Notes under the pieces: generated by a model | What the model was told of the DNA's origin: nothing | The model's input: the letters and a program-made list of their open reading frames with translations, nothing else | Database searches by the model: none | DNA from: Virgisporangium ochraceum | GTDB taxonomy: Bacteria; Actinomycetota; Actinomycetes; Mycobacteriales; Micromonosporaceae | NCBI RefSeq assembly: GCF_016863655.1 | Contig: NZ_BOPH01000034.1 | Coordinates: 62,001-126,000 of the forward strand | Direction of reading: 5' to 3' | DNA: 64,000 nt | In this document: positions 9,384 to 18,275 of the stretch, piece by piece | Numbering within the stretch: position 1 is the stretch's first letter | Layout: each line of letters opens with the position of its first letter | Program-made: the position numbers and the translations under genes

Positions 9384-10492
9384 GTGATCGACGAGCTGAT
9401 GGTCGGCCCGCCATCGACCGGACCCGATCCGTCGACTGTGGTGCGCCGCGCCGTCGCGTCGGCCGGTGCCGACCCGGTGAGGCGGGGGCGGTGGCTCGCC
9501 GTCCTCGCCGCGCTGCTGGAGCGCCACTACCGCCGGTGCGGTGACGCGGCCGACCTCGACGAGGCAGTCGGGGCCGGCCGCGCCGCCGTCGACGTGCTGC
9601 CGGCCGCCGACGCGGCGCGGGCCGCGGCCGTGTCGGCCCTGGCCGGGGCGCTCGCGCTGCGCTTCCGGCGCCGGGGCCGGCTGGCCGACCTCGGCGAGGC
9701 ACTGGCACTGTGCGAACCGGTTGCGGCCGCCGGCGCGGAGGCCGTCGGTGCGCAGGCCTTCGGTGCGAAGGCCGCCGGTGCGACGGACGCCGGCGCGGCG
9801 GACGCCGGTGGCCTGGCTGTGCTGCTCGCCTGGGCGCGGTGGCGCTTCTCCGGCGTGGCGGCGCCCGGGATACCGGGTCCGGTCCGGCGGCACGGCGAGG
9901 ATCTCAGCGGCATCCGGCTGCGCGGCCAGCGGCTACGGTACGCCGACCTCGGCGACACCGACCTGACCGGCGCCGACCTCACAGACGCCGATCTCACCGG
10001 GGCCAACCTGGCCGGCGCGCGGCTCGTGGGTGCCCGGCTCGGCGGCGCGACGCTCGACGGCGCCGTGCTCTGCGGCGCGGACCTGACCGGCGCCCGGCTG
10101 CCGGGCACCGATCTGCGGACCGCCGACCTCACCGGTGCCGTCCTGCGCAGGGCGATGCTGCTCGGCGGGACGGCGCCGTGCAGCGCTGGGACGGTCGCAC
10201 CGGCGAGCGGCTGGGTCCGCCGTTCGGCGACCGGCCGGCCGCGGGCCGGATCGTGGGCGCGTACGTGGGCGGTCGGGACGACACCACGCTCGTGGAGTCG
10301 ATCGCCGTCAGCCCCGACGGACGGATCGTCGCGACCCGGCACGACACCAACGGTGTCGGCCTGTGGGACCCGGTCTCCCACGTGTCCCTCGCGCCGGAGG
10401 GGACCGTGCTCACCGGCACCGTGTCCTTCGCTCCGCACAGCGGCCTCGTGTTCATCGGCGGCTGCGTGTACCACCTCGACGGCCCGCGCTGA
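9384..10492 (+). pseudogene. Pentapeptide-repeat/WD40 fusion gene broken by a frameshift
   Basis: The first frame (GTG at 9384) encodes an Ala-rich helical region and about 18 pentapeptide repeats of A(D/N)LxG type (ADLTGADLTDADLTGANLAG) up to about position 10160. From there coding continues in another frame: DGAVQRWDGRTGERLG, VESIAVSPDGRIVA and VGLWDP, which is WD40 sequence, ending at 10492 just before the convergent EamA gene. Only two to three blades remain, so the gene probably suffered an internal deletion as well as a frameshift. A sequencing error could explain the shift but not the short propeller. The original product was likely a scaffold protein. Confidence 0.7.
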
Positions 10493-10505
10493 CCGTCGGC
10501 GCGCC

Positions 10506-11429
10506 TCAGGCCGCTTCGCCGACCGGATCCCGGCGCCGCACCACGCGCGACGCCGCGCGGCCGGCCCGCCGGCCCGGGCGCCGCGCCCGCAGGATCAGCA
10601 CGCTCGCGAGCACGACCGCCCCACCGACCAGTTGCACCGCGCTCAGCCGCTCGCCGTACAGCACGGCGGCCACCGCCACCACCACCGCGGGTTCGAAGCA
10701 CGACAGGATCGCCGCCGTCGACGCACCCACCGCGCGGATGCCGAACAGCAGCACCACCAACGGCACCACGGTCGACACCGTTGCCAGCACGACGATCCAG
10801 GTCGCGGCGGCGGCACCCGGAACGGCGAGCGACCCCGTCACCGCGCCCCACACCGCGAGCGCGACCGTCGACGTGGTGCACACGATCGCCGTCAGCACGA
10901 ACAGGTCGAGGCCGGCCGGCTGCGCCTCCGCGGCCGTGAGGTACACCGCGTAGCAGAGGGCCGCCCCGAGGGCCAGCAGGACGCCGAGCGTGCCGGCCGT
11001 GCCCACGACCGCACCGGCGTCGAGCAGCAGCACGAGCCCGGCGCCCGACACCAGGAGCGCGGCGGTCCGCCGCTTGTCGGGCGACTCGCGGCGCAGCGCC
11101 ACGGCGAGCACCATCGTGAGCGCGGGATAGGTGTAGACGAGCAGCACGGCCAGCGACGCGTCGATCTCGGCGAGCGCGCCGAAGTACAGGGCGGCCTGCA
11201 GCGCGTAGGCGAGGCCGAGCGCCACGCACACCAGCACCAGGCGCGGCGACGGCAGCGCGGTGCGCCGGACGTACACGATCGCCCACAGCACGACGGCGGC
11301 CACCCCGAACCGCCCGACGAGCGTGGTGGGTACCGACGCGCCGGCCGCGTACGCCTCCTTGGCGAAGATCGCCGACAGCCCGAAGCACGTCGACGACACC
11401 AGACACAACACGACCCCGCGCACGAACAT
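10506..11429 (-). CDS. EamA/RhaT-family drug/metabolite exporter
   Basis: 307 residues, strongly hydrophobic, with about ten transmembrane helices in two homologous halves (EamA repeats), e.g. VVLCLVSSTCFGLSAIFAKE at the N-terminus and LFGIRAVGASTAAILSCFEP in the second half. The second-half motif with a Pro after a Cys-Phe-Glu is typical of EamA exporters of amino acids or metabolites. The cytoplasmic tail is Arg-rich. It is divergent from the LysR gene at 11502 with 72 bases between, the usual arrangement of a regulator next to its exporter target. Substrate unknown. Confidence 0.85.
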   Translation of the reverse strand: MFVRGVVLCLVSSTCFGLSAIFAKEAYAAGASVPTTLVGRFGVAAVVLWAIVYVRRTALPSPRLVLVCVALGLAYALQAALYFGALAEIDASLAVLLVYTYPALTMVLAVALRRESPDKRRTAALLVSGAGLVLLLDAGAVVGTAGTLGVLLALGAALCYAVYLTAAEAQPAGLDLFVLTAIVCTTSTVALAVWGAVTGSLAVPGAAAATWIVVLATVSTVVPLVVLLFGIRAVGASTAAILSCFEPAVVVAVAAVLYGERLSAVQLVGGAVVLASVLILRARRPGRRAGRAASRVVRRRDPVGEAA

Positions 11430-11501
11430 GCGTCCACGCTAGAAGGGAACGAACGACAGGGGTAGCCTCCTTTTGCCTTCGCCATCTATAGGATATTCCT
11501 T

Positions 11502-12443
11502 GTGCTGACCCTCCATCAGCTGCGCTGTTTTCTTGCCACCCTCGAGCACGGCTCGTTCTCCGCGGCGGCCAGCCGGCTCGGGTACGCCCAGCCGTCGCTG
11601 TCCGAGCAGGTGCGGCTCCTGGAGCGCCAGCTCGACACGGTCCTGTTCCGCCGGGTCGGCCGCGGCCTGGTCCCCACGGAAGCCGCCGCGGCGCTGCACC
11701 CGCACGCCGCGGCCACGCTGGCCGCCGCCGGCGAGGCGGAGCGCGCGGTCGCCAGCGTGCGCGAGGTGCTCACCGGCACCGTGCGGTTCGGGATCTTCCG
11801 CACCGCCCGGTTCTACCTGGGCGCCGACATGGTCGCCGACGTCATGCAGCGCCACCCGGGCGTGCGGCTGGAGCTGGTCGGGCAGAACTCGGCCGAGATC
11901 GTCGAGTGGCTGCGGCGCGGCCGGCTGGAGGCCGCGCTGGTCGCGCTGCCGCTGGTCGTCGACGACGAGTCGCTCACGGTCACCCCGGTGCTCCGCGACG
12001 AGGTGGTGTTCGTGAGCACCGAGCCCGAGCGGGTCAGGGCGCCGGTCACCGCACGCCAGCTCGCCAGCTACCCGCTCGTGCTGCCCGACGTCAGCTGGCG
12101 CGAGCACGACAGCACCCGCCTGCAGCTCACCCGCATCCTGCAGGCGGCCGGCCACGCGCTGCACCCGCGTGTGGAGGTCGAGGACGCCGAGACCGCGCTG
12201 GAGATCGCCGCCAGCGGCCTCGCCGACTCGATCTGCATGCGTGGCATCCTGCTCCGCCTCGCCGACCGGCTTCCGCCGTCGCTCGGCTGGGTCCCGCTGC
12301 GGCCGGCGATGTTCGAGACCTACGCGATCGTCCACCGTCCGCGCGCGGAGCTGTCGCCGGCCACCCGCGCGGTCGTCGAGGTCGCGGCCACGCGCATGGG
12401 CGCGCTCGCGGCGGCGGTGCGGCTGCGTCGTTCGTCGATGTGA
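11502..12443 (+). CDS. LysR-family transcriptional regulator
   Basis: 313 residues from GTG. Residues 1-60 form the LysR winged helix-turn-helix (LHQLRCFLATLEHGSFSAAA, then PSLSEQVRLLERQL). Residues ~90-300 are the periplasmic-binding-like effector domain (VRFGIFRTARFYLG; LVLPDVSW). LysR proteins usually regulate the divergent gene, so the EamA exporter at 10506-11429 is the probable target, with the operator in the 72-base gap (11430-11501), which has an A+T-rich core near 11485. The ligand cannot be predicted. Confidence 0.85.
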   Translation: MLTLHQLRCFLATLEHGSFSAAASRLGYAQPSLSEQVRLLERQLDTVLFRRVGRGLVPTEAAAALHPHAAATLAAAGEAERAVASVREVLTGTVRFGIFRTARFYLGADMVADVMQRHPGVRLELVGQNSAEIVEWLRRGRLEAALVALPLVVDDESLTVTPVLRDEVVFVSTEPERVRAPVTARQLASYPLVLPDVSWREHDSTRLQLTRILQAAGHALHPRVEVEDAETALEIAASGLADSICMRGILLRLADRLPPSLGWVPLRPAMFETYAIVHRPRAELSPATRAVVEVAATRMGALAAAVRLRRSSM

Positions 12444-12565
12444 CGCACGTGAGCGCGTCCCGGTACGGGAAGCTTCGCGTGGCAACCGGATTCTGACCCA
12501 ACGGAACGACGACCCGACGGTGTCATACATGCGGATGCGTGTATCTCTACCGGAAGGCAACGCCG

Positions 12566-15500
12566 ATGACAGTTCCACGGTGGGTTCGGGTCTGCGTGGC
12601 GGTGGTGGCCGTCGTCGCCACCGCCGGCGGCCCGGCGGGCGCGGATCCCGGCGGCGGACCCCCGCCGGACCCGCCGGCCGCCGCCTCGCCCGCCGCCACC
12701 GCCGCGGCGCCGTCGGCCGCGGTGCCGGCCGGGCGGACGTATCGCGTCACGTTGCTCACCGGCGACGTCGTGACCGTCACCGGCCGCGGGTCCGGCTGCG
12801 CGACCGTTTCCGTCCAGCCGGTCGCGAAGAGCGGTGTGCTGACGCGGCACTGCGGCCCCGACGGCCACGTCAGCGTCGTGCCGTCGTCGTTGGCGCCACT
12901 GGTCGGCCGCGTGCTCGACCCGGCCCTGTTCGACGTGACGGCCCTGGTACTCGACGGCTACGACGACGCGAGCACGGCCGGCCTGCCCGTCATCGTGCGG
13001 TCCGCGACCGGCGCGAACCGGTCCGCCGCCGACCCGATCACCCGGGGACTCACCGCGACGCGGACGCTGCCCAGCATCGCCGCGGTCGCCGGCCGCGTCA
13101 CCAGGGGCGGCGGCAGCGACCTCCTGCGCGCCCTCGGCGATCCGGCCGCCCGGACCCGGAGCGGCGGCGCCACGACGAAGGTCTGGCTCGACCGGCGCGT
13201 CCGCGTCACCGCGGTGCCGGAACGGCTCGACGCCAACCTGCGTCAGGTGTCCGCGCCGCGGGCGTGGGCGGCCGGGTTCACCGGTGCGGGGACCCGCGTG
13301 GCGGTGCTCGACACCGGTGCCGACTTCTCCCATCCCGACCTCGCCGGCCGGGTCGTCGAGCGCGCCGACTTCAGCGTCGTCGGCGGCGACGCGGTCGACC
13401 GGAACGGGCACGGCACCCACGTCGCCGCGACGGTCGCCGGTTCCGGTGCGGCGTCGGGCGGTGCCCGCCGCGGGGTCGCGCCGGACGCGTCCCTCGTCGT
13501 CGCAAAGGTGCTCGACGACGAGGGGTTCGGCACCGACTCCCAGGTGATCGCGGGGATGGAGTGGGCCGCGGCGCGCGCCGACGTGGTCAACATGAGCCTC
13601 GGCGGGAACCAGGCCAGCGACGGCACCGACCCGGTGTCGCAGGCGCTCGACGCGTTGACCGCACAGACCGGTGCGCTGTTCGTCGTCGCGGCCGGCAACG
13701 CGGGTCCGGCCGACGGCACCATCGCCGCGCCCGCCGCCGCGGCGACCGCGCTCACGGTCGGCGCTGTCGACGGGTCCGACACGGTCGCCGGCTTCTCCAG
13801 CCGTGGGCCGGTCCGCACGACGATGGCGGCCAAGCCGGAGATCGTCGCGCCGGGTGTGGACATCGTCTCCGCCCGCGCCGCCGGAACCACGCTGGGGCAA
13901 CCGATCGACGCGCGGTACGTCACCGCCTCCGGCACCTCGATGGCGACCCCGCACGTCTCCGGTGCCGCCGCGCTGCTCGCCGGCCGCCACCCCGACTGGT
14001 CACCCGGTCAGCTGAAGGCGGCGCTGGTCGGCGCCGCCGACGCGGCCCGGACCACCGACGCCTACACGGTCGGTGCCGGCCGCCTCGACGCCGCCGCCGC
14101 GCTCGACGGCGTCGTCGCCGGCCGGGCCGTCGTCAACCTCACGTCCACCGGGACCGACCTTTCCTGGACCAACACAGCGACGCGACCCGCGGAGGTCACG
14201 CTCGACGTGGCCGTCACCGACCACAGTGGACGGTCGGTGCCGCCGGCTCCGGCGCGGTTGTCCACCACGCGGCTGTCCCTGGCCGCGGGTGCCACCGGAA
14301 CCGCCACGCTCACCGTCGACCGGTCGGGTGCGCCGGGTCTCTACACCGCGCTGGTGACCGCGCGCGGCGCCGGTGGCGCGGTGCTCGCCCGCACGCCGGT
14401 GACGTTCCGGATCGAGGCGCCGGCGCACGACCTGACGCTCGTGACGGCGCCCATACCGGGCGGTCCACCGGTCGAGGACCTGTGGCTGTTCGTGCGCGTG
14501 GTGAACCTCGACGACCCGGCGGTCTTCGCCGCCACCGTGTACGGGGTTCCGGGCGAGACCCGGACGCTGCGGGTGCCGGCGGGCCGGTACAGCGTGATGG
14601 CGTCGTACGGCAGCCGCACCGGCGGGCCGGGTGACGCGGCGGCGCTCGTCGGCGACCCCGACGTGCAGGTCGGTGCGGCCGCCACGGTGTCGCTCGACCC
14701 GGCGCCGGCCCGCCCGGTGAAGTCCACTGTGGATGGTGTCGCCACCGGGGCGTCCGCTGTGGGCGTCACCTTCCTGCAGACCGGGCGACGCGGACCCGGG
14801 TGGAGCGACTTCGCCTTCGCCTGGGGCGAGGCCGCCCGCACCTGGAACGTGTCCGTGGCGCCGAACGACGGCGCCGCGGTCGGCTCCTTCCGCGCGGTCG
14901 CCTCGTTCGGGCTTCGGGCGAGCGACAGCTTCTACGACGTCCTCCACACGTACCCGTCGGGGATTCCGGCCGATCCGACCCACCACGTGACGGCCGTTGA
15001 ACGGGCCGCGATGGGGCGCGTCGACCAGAGCTTCCACCGGATCGGCACACCGACCCGCCACAAGCGGTCGGCGCTCAGCCCGGAGGGCGTCTTCCTCGCC
15101 GAGGGCTTCACCGATGACGTCCCGGAGACCCGCACCGACTACGTCACGCCCGGGTTCCTGTGGAAGGACTCGGCGTTCTACGCCGATGGAACCGTGACCC
15201 AGCCGGGGTTCCGGATGGTCGGTGCCGGCAGCCGGGAGTCGATGACGTGGGCCCGGCAGCCGTTGCGGTCGGACTGGTACGACGATCCGGCGAGGTCGAC
15301 GAGCGAGTGCACCCCGTGGACGCCGGTGCGTACCCGCGGCACGATCACGGTCGAGGTGGTGACGCTGACCGACCGGCACCAGCGGTTCGACTGCCTCACC
15401 GGCTGGGACCCGCCCGGCATGACCCGCTCGCTCCGCCTGTACCGCAACGGTTCCCTGGTCGGGTCGGTGCCGCGGAACTGGGCCGACTTCACGGTTCCCG

Positions 15501-15934
15501 CGGGTCCCGGCGACTTCCGGCTCGCGTTCGACGTCGAGCCGGGCCCGACGATCGGCGCACCGACGCGGATCAGCTCCGAGTGGACGTTCCGCTCGACCGC
15601 CCCGGAGGGCACCGGTAGCCGGCCGCTGCCCCTGCTGTCGGTCGACTACGAGCTGCCCCTCGACGCGGCGAACCGCCCGATAGCGGGCCGACAGGCCCTG
15701 TTCGACGTGCGCCAGGCCCACGGGGTCGCCACCCAACGCGTCACGTCGTTCCAGGTGTGGACGTCCGTCGACGACGGCGCTACGTGGACCCGGGTGCGGG
15801 TCGACCGCGTCGGCGACCGGTTCCGGGCCCAGCTGCCGGAGCTGGCCGCCGGACAGGCGATGTCGTTGCGGGTCGACGCTTCCGGGTCCGCCGGAAGCCG
15901 CATCGCCCAGACGGTGATCGCCGCGTACCGCTAG
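12566..15934 (+). CDS. Secreted subtilisin-like serine protease (S8)
   Basis: 1122 residues. ATG 12566 is preferred over an in-frame ATG nine codons earlier because GGAAGG lies eight bases upstream of it. A signal peptide (MTVPRWVRVCVAVVAVVATA) and a Pro/Ala-rich propeptide region precede the catalytic domain: Asp249 (AVLDTGAD), His282 (NGHGTH), oxyanion Asn378 (AAGNAGP) and nucleophile Ser458 (GTSMATPH). About 640 residues of beta-sandwich-like sequence follow without recognised domains or a membrane anchor, so the enzyme should be released. Stop codons of this gene and the convergent YceI gene overlap. Confidence 0.9.
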   Translation: MTVPRWVRVCVAVVAVVATAGGPAGADPGGGPPPDPPAAASPAATAAAPSAAVPAGRTYRVTLLTGDVVTVTGRGSGCATVSVQPVAKSGVLTRHCGPDGHVSVVPSSLAPLVGRVLDPALFDVTALVLDGYDDASTAGLPVIVRSATGANRSAADPITRGLTATRTLPSIAAVAGRVTRGGGSDLLRALGDPAARTRSGGATTKVWLDRRVRVTAVPERLDANLRQVSAPRAWAAGFTGAGTRVAVLDTGADFSHPDLAGRVVERADFSVVGGDAVDRNGHGTHVAATVAGSGAASGGARRGVAPDASLVVAKVLDDEGFGTDSQVIAGMEWAAARADVVNMSLGGNQASDGTDPVSQALDALTAQTGALFVVAAGNAGPADGTIAAPAAAATALTVGAVDGSDTVAGFSSRGPVRTTMAAKPEIVAPGVDIVSARAAGTTLGQPIDARYVTASGTSMATPHVSGAAALLAGRHPDWSPGQLKAALVGAADAARTTDAYTVGAGRLDAAAALDGVVAGRAVVNLTSTGTDLSWTNTATRPAEVTLDVAVTDHSGRSVPPAPARLSTTRLSLAAGATGTATLTVDRSGAPGLYTALVTARGAGGAVLARTPVTFRIEAPAHDLTLVTAPIPGGPPVEDLWLFVRVVNLDDPAVFAATVYGVPGETRTLRVPAGRYSVMASYGSRTGGPGDAAALVGDPDVQVGAAATVSLDPAPARPVKSTVDGVATGASAVGVTFLQTGRRGPGWSDFAFAWGEAARTWNVSVAPNDGAAVGSFRAVASFGLRASDSFYDVLHTYPSGIPADPTHHVTAVERAAMGRVDQSFHRIGTPTRHKRSALSPEGVFLAEGFTDDVPETRTDYVTPGFLWKDSAFYADGTVTQPGFRMVGAGSRESMTWARQPLRSDWYDDPARSTSECTPWTPVRTRGTITVEVVTLTDRHQRFDCLTGWDPPGMTRSLRLYRNGSLVGSVPRNWADFTVPAGPGDFRLAFDVEPGPTIGAPTRISSEWTFRSTAPEGTGSRPLPLLSVDYELPLDAANRPIAGRQALFDVRQAHGVATQRVTSFQVWTSVDDGATWTRVRVDRVGDRFRAQLPELAAGQAMSLRVDASGSAGSRIAQTVIAAYR

Positions 15935-16506
15935 TTCTCTTGTGGGACGGCCTGTTGCAGGACGGCCTGGACGTCCAGCTGGATCTGGACGCGCTCGCTG
16001 ACCGCGACGCCACCGCCGGGAACCGGACCGTTGAAGCTGACCCCGAAGTCGCTGCGGTTGATCTCGGCGGTGGCGGCGAAGCCCGCCCGGGTGCCGCCGG
16101 TCGTGTCGGCGCCGAAGCCGGTCGGCTCCAGCCGGAGCGTGACCGGCTTCGTCACGCCGCGCAGGGTGAGGTCGCCGTCGACGAGCACGGTGTCGCCGTC
16201 CTGGCGGAGGCCGGTGGAGCGGTAGGTCATCGTCGGGTGTGTGGCGATGTCGAGGAAGTCGGACGAGCGGAGGTGGTTGTCGCGCATCTCGTTGCCGGTG
16301 TCGACCGACGCGAGGTCGATCGTCGCGGTGACGCTCGACGCGGCCGGGTCGGTGGCGGTGACGATCTCGCCCTCGAACGTGCGGAACCGGCCGCGCACCT
16401 TGCTGATCATCAGATGCCGGACCGTGAACGACACCTCGGAGTGCACCGGGTCGATCTGCCACCGGCCGGTGACGTATCCGGGAATGTCGACCGTGGGCGT
16501 GGTCAT
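15931..16506 (-). CDS. YceI-family lipid-binding-like protein
   Basis: 191 residues with the YceI lipocalin-like beta-barrel: WQIDPVHSEVSFTVRHLMISKVRG at the start (Trp-Asp-His-Ser-Phe pattern), DFLDIATHPTMTY in the middle and a DLTLRGVTKPVTL strand. The family binds isoprenoid-type lipids in the few cases studied. No signal peptide is present, as in many actinobacterial members. AGGGGG eight bases upstream supports ATG 16506. It is divergent from the HxlR regulator at 16669 and likely under its control. Confidence 0.85.
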   Translation of the reverse strand: MTTPTVDIPGYVTGRWQIDPVHSEVSFTVRHLMISKVRGRFRTFEGEIVTATDPAASSVTATIDLASVDTGNEMRDNHLRSSDFLDIATHPTMTYRSTGLRQDGDTVLVDGDLTLRGVTKPVTLRLEPTGFGADTTGGTRAGFAATAEINRSDFGVSFNGPVPGGGVAVSERVQIQLDVQAVLQQAVPQEN

Positions 16507-16546
16507 GTTCGGGCCCCCTGGGTTATGGAAGAGTACTGGGTTACGT

Positions 16547-16575
16547 GCGGTAGCCTGGTTCCATTTGGTAACCGC
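16547..16575. promoter_or_regulatory. Imperfect dyad, candidate HxlR operator
   Basis: GCGGTAGCC and GGTAACCGC are inverted copies (seven of nine positions pair) separated by 11 bases. The dyad lies between the divergent YceI and HxlR genes, 41 bases upstream of the YceI start. A further GGTTAC-like half site lies just left, at about 16539. HxlR regulators bind such dyads next to their own genes; the assignment is inference from position and symmetry. Confidence 0.45.
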
Positions 16576-16668
16576 AGCTCCATCCTTCAAACCCGGCAAA
16601 GCATGCGCAAGACGGCACATCAACGTGCCTCGGTCACCCCAACCCGCGTCGGTCACCCGGAGGTAACC

Positions 16669-17034
16669 GTGACGAACACCCTCAACGGTCACAGCTGCCG
16701 CGCCCGGGGGATCCTCGACCGCGTCGGTGACAAGTGGTCGCTGCTGGTCATTTCGCAGCTGGGCGAGGGGGTCAAGCGGTTCACCGACCTGAAGCGCGAG
16801 GCCACCGGCGTCAGCCAGCGCATGCTCACCGTGACGCTGCGCAACCTCGAACGCGACGGCCTCGTGATCCGCACCGTCCACCCGGTGGTGCCGCCCCGCG
16901 TCGAGTACGAGCTCACCACGCTCGGCCACACGTTGCTGGCCACGGTCTGCAGCCTCGTCGACTGGGCCGAGGCCAACGGAGACGACATCGAGAAGGCGCG
17001 CATGGCGTACGACGAGCGGATGGCCACCAGCTGA
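16669..17034 (+). CDS. HxlR-family transcriptional regulator
   Basis: 121 residues. GTG at 16669 is fixed by GGAGGT six bases upstream. The whole length is the HxlR winged helix domain: CRARGILDRVGDKWSLLVI, then FTDLKRE, GVSQRMLTVTLRNLERDGLV and a wing with VPPRVEYELT. The conserved Cys near residue 9 is where redox- or aldehyde-sensing members react. Probably regulates the divergent YceI gene and the MFS gene 13 bases downstream. Confidence 0.85.
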   Translation: MTNTLNGHSCRARGILDRVGDKWSLLVISQLGEGVKRFTDLKREATGVSQRMLTVTLRNLERDGLVIRTVHPVVPPRVEYELTTLGHTLLATVCSLVDWAEANGDDIEKARMAYDERMATS

Positions 17035-17047
17035 TGGCCGCCAGCTG

Positions 17048-18247
17048 ATGGCGACGTTGGGCGGCCCGTTCTGGCGGTTCTGGGGCGCCTCCGCACTCGC
17101 GAACGTCGGCGACGGCATCCGCGTCTCGGCGTTCCCGCTGCTGGCCGCCGCCCTCAGCGGCGACCCGGTGGCGGTGGCCGCGGTGGCGGCCGCGCAGTTC
17201 CTGCCCTGGCTGGTCACCGGCGTGTTCGCGGGCGCCCTGGCCGACCGCCACGCCACCCGCACGATGCTCACCGTGGCCGACACCGCCCGCATCGTGGTGC
17301 TGGCGGTCCTGACGGCGACGGTCGCGACCGGCACCGCCACGGTGACGCTGGTCGTGGTCGCGGCGTTCGTGCTGGGCGCGGGGGAGACCCTGCGGGACAC
17401 GGCCGCGCAGACCGCGGTGCCGCGGCTGGTGCCCGACCGCCTCCTCGAGCGGGCCAACGGCCGCCTGGTCGCCGGCGAGATCGTGGGCAACGAGTTCGTC
17501 GGCCCACCGGTCGGCGCGCTGCTGTTCGTCGTGGGGGCGGCGCTGCCGTTCGCGGTCAACGGGGCGGCGCTGGCGCTGGCGGTGATGCTCGTGCTGTCGG
17601 TCCCGCTGACCCTGCGCCGGGTGCCCGGCGGCGCCCCCGGAGGCGATCCGGCGGTGCTGGCCGGGCTGCGGTGGCTGCTGCGGCACTCCGTGCTGCGCAC
17701 CCTCGCCGTCGTGGTGGCGGCGGTGGCCGCGGCCGACAGCGCCTGGTTCGCCATCTTCGTGCTGTACGCCCAGAACCGGTTGGGCCTGGGTGCCGTCGGC
17801 TTCGGCCTGCTCCTGGCGACCGGTGCCGCCGGCGGCCTGGTCGGGTCGCTGGCCGCCGAGCGGCTGGTGGCCCGGTTCGGTCACCGTCACGTGCTGACCT
17901 GGTCGATGGCGGTCACGGCCGGTGCGCCGACGCTGCTGATCGCGGTCGCCGACCGGGCGGTCGCCGTCGCCGTGGTCGTGACGTCGAGCGCCGCGTTCGC
18001 GGTCCTCAACGTGGCGGTGCTGGCCCTACGCCAACGCCTCGTTCCGGACGGCCTGCTGGGCCGGGTCACCGCCGCGACGCGGGTCCTCACCTACGGCGGC
18101 ACGGCGCTGGGTGCGCTGGCCGGTGGAGCGCTGGCCGCCGGTCTGGGCGCCGAGGCCCCGTTCGTGTTCAGCGGCGTGGTGGCGATAGCCGCGACCGTCG
18201 CCTGGTACGTCGTGTCCGCCCGCCCCACCGGGAACGCGACCCGCTGA
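17048..18247 (+). CDS. Major facilitator superfamily exporter
   Basis: 399 residues with about 12 transmembrane helices; the loop between helices 2 and 3 shows GALADRHATRTML, the MFS signature. The N-terminus FWRFWGASALANVGDGI resembles the MFS_3 (enterobactin exporter-like) group common in actinomycetes. It starts 13 bases after the HxlR stop and is likely translated by coupling; the junction holds two copies of CCAGCTGATGG. Substrate unknown; an antibiotic or siderophore exporter is plausible. Confidence 0.85.
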   Translation: MATLGGPFWRFWGASALANVGDGIRVSAFPLLAAALSGDPVAVAAVAAAQFLPWLVTGVFAGALADRHATRTMLTVADTARIVVLAVLTATVATGTATVTLVVVAAFVLGAGETLRDTAAQTAVPRLVPDRLLERANGRLVAGEIVGNEFVGPPVGALLFVVGAALPFAVNGAALALAVMLVLSVPLTLRRVPGGAPGGDPAVLAGLRWLLRHSVLRTLAVVVAAVAAADSAWFAIFVLYAQNRLGLGAVGFGLLLATGAAGGLVGSLAAERLVARFGHRHVLTWSMAVTAGAPTLLIAVADRAVAVAVVVTSSAAFAVLNVAVLALRQRLVPDGLLGRVTAATRVLTYGGTALGALAGGALAAGLGAEAPFVFSGVVAIAATVAWYVVSARPTGNATR

Positions 18248-18275
18248 TATCCCGCCCCGGGTCGCCGACGCACGC

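Noticed and set aside
9384..11465. 693-residue read-through of the pentapeptide gene
   Set aside because: Past ~10160 the frame is antisense to the EamA exporter, and WD40 sequence lies in another frame.
14000..16462. 820-residue minus-strand frame
   Set aside because: Antisense to the subtilase gene; composition of a shadow frame.
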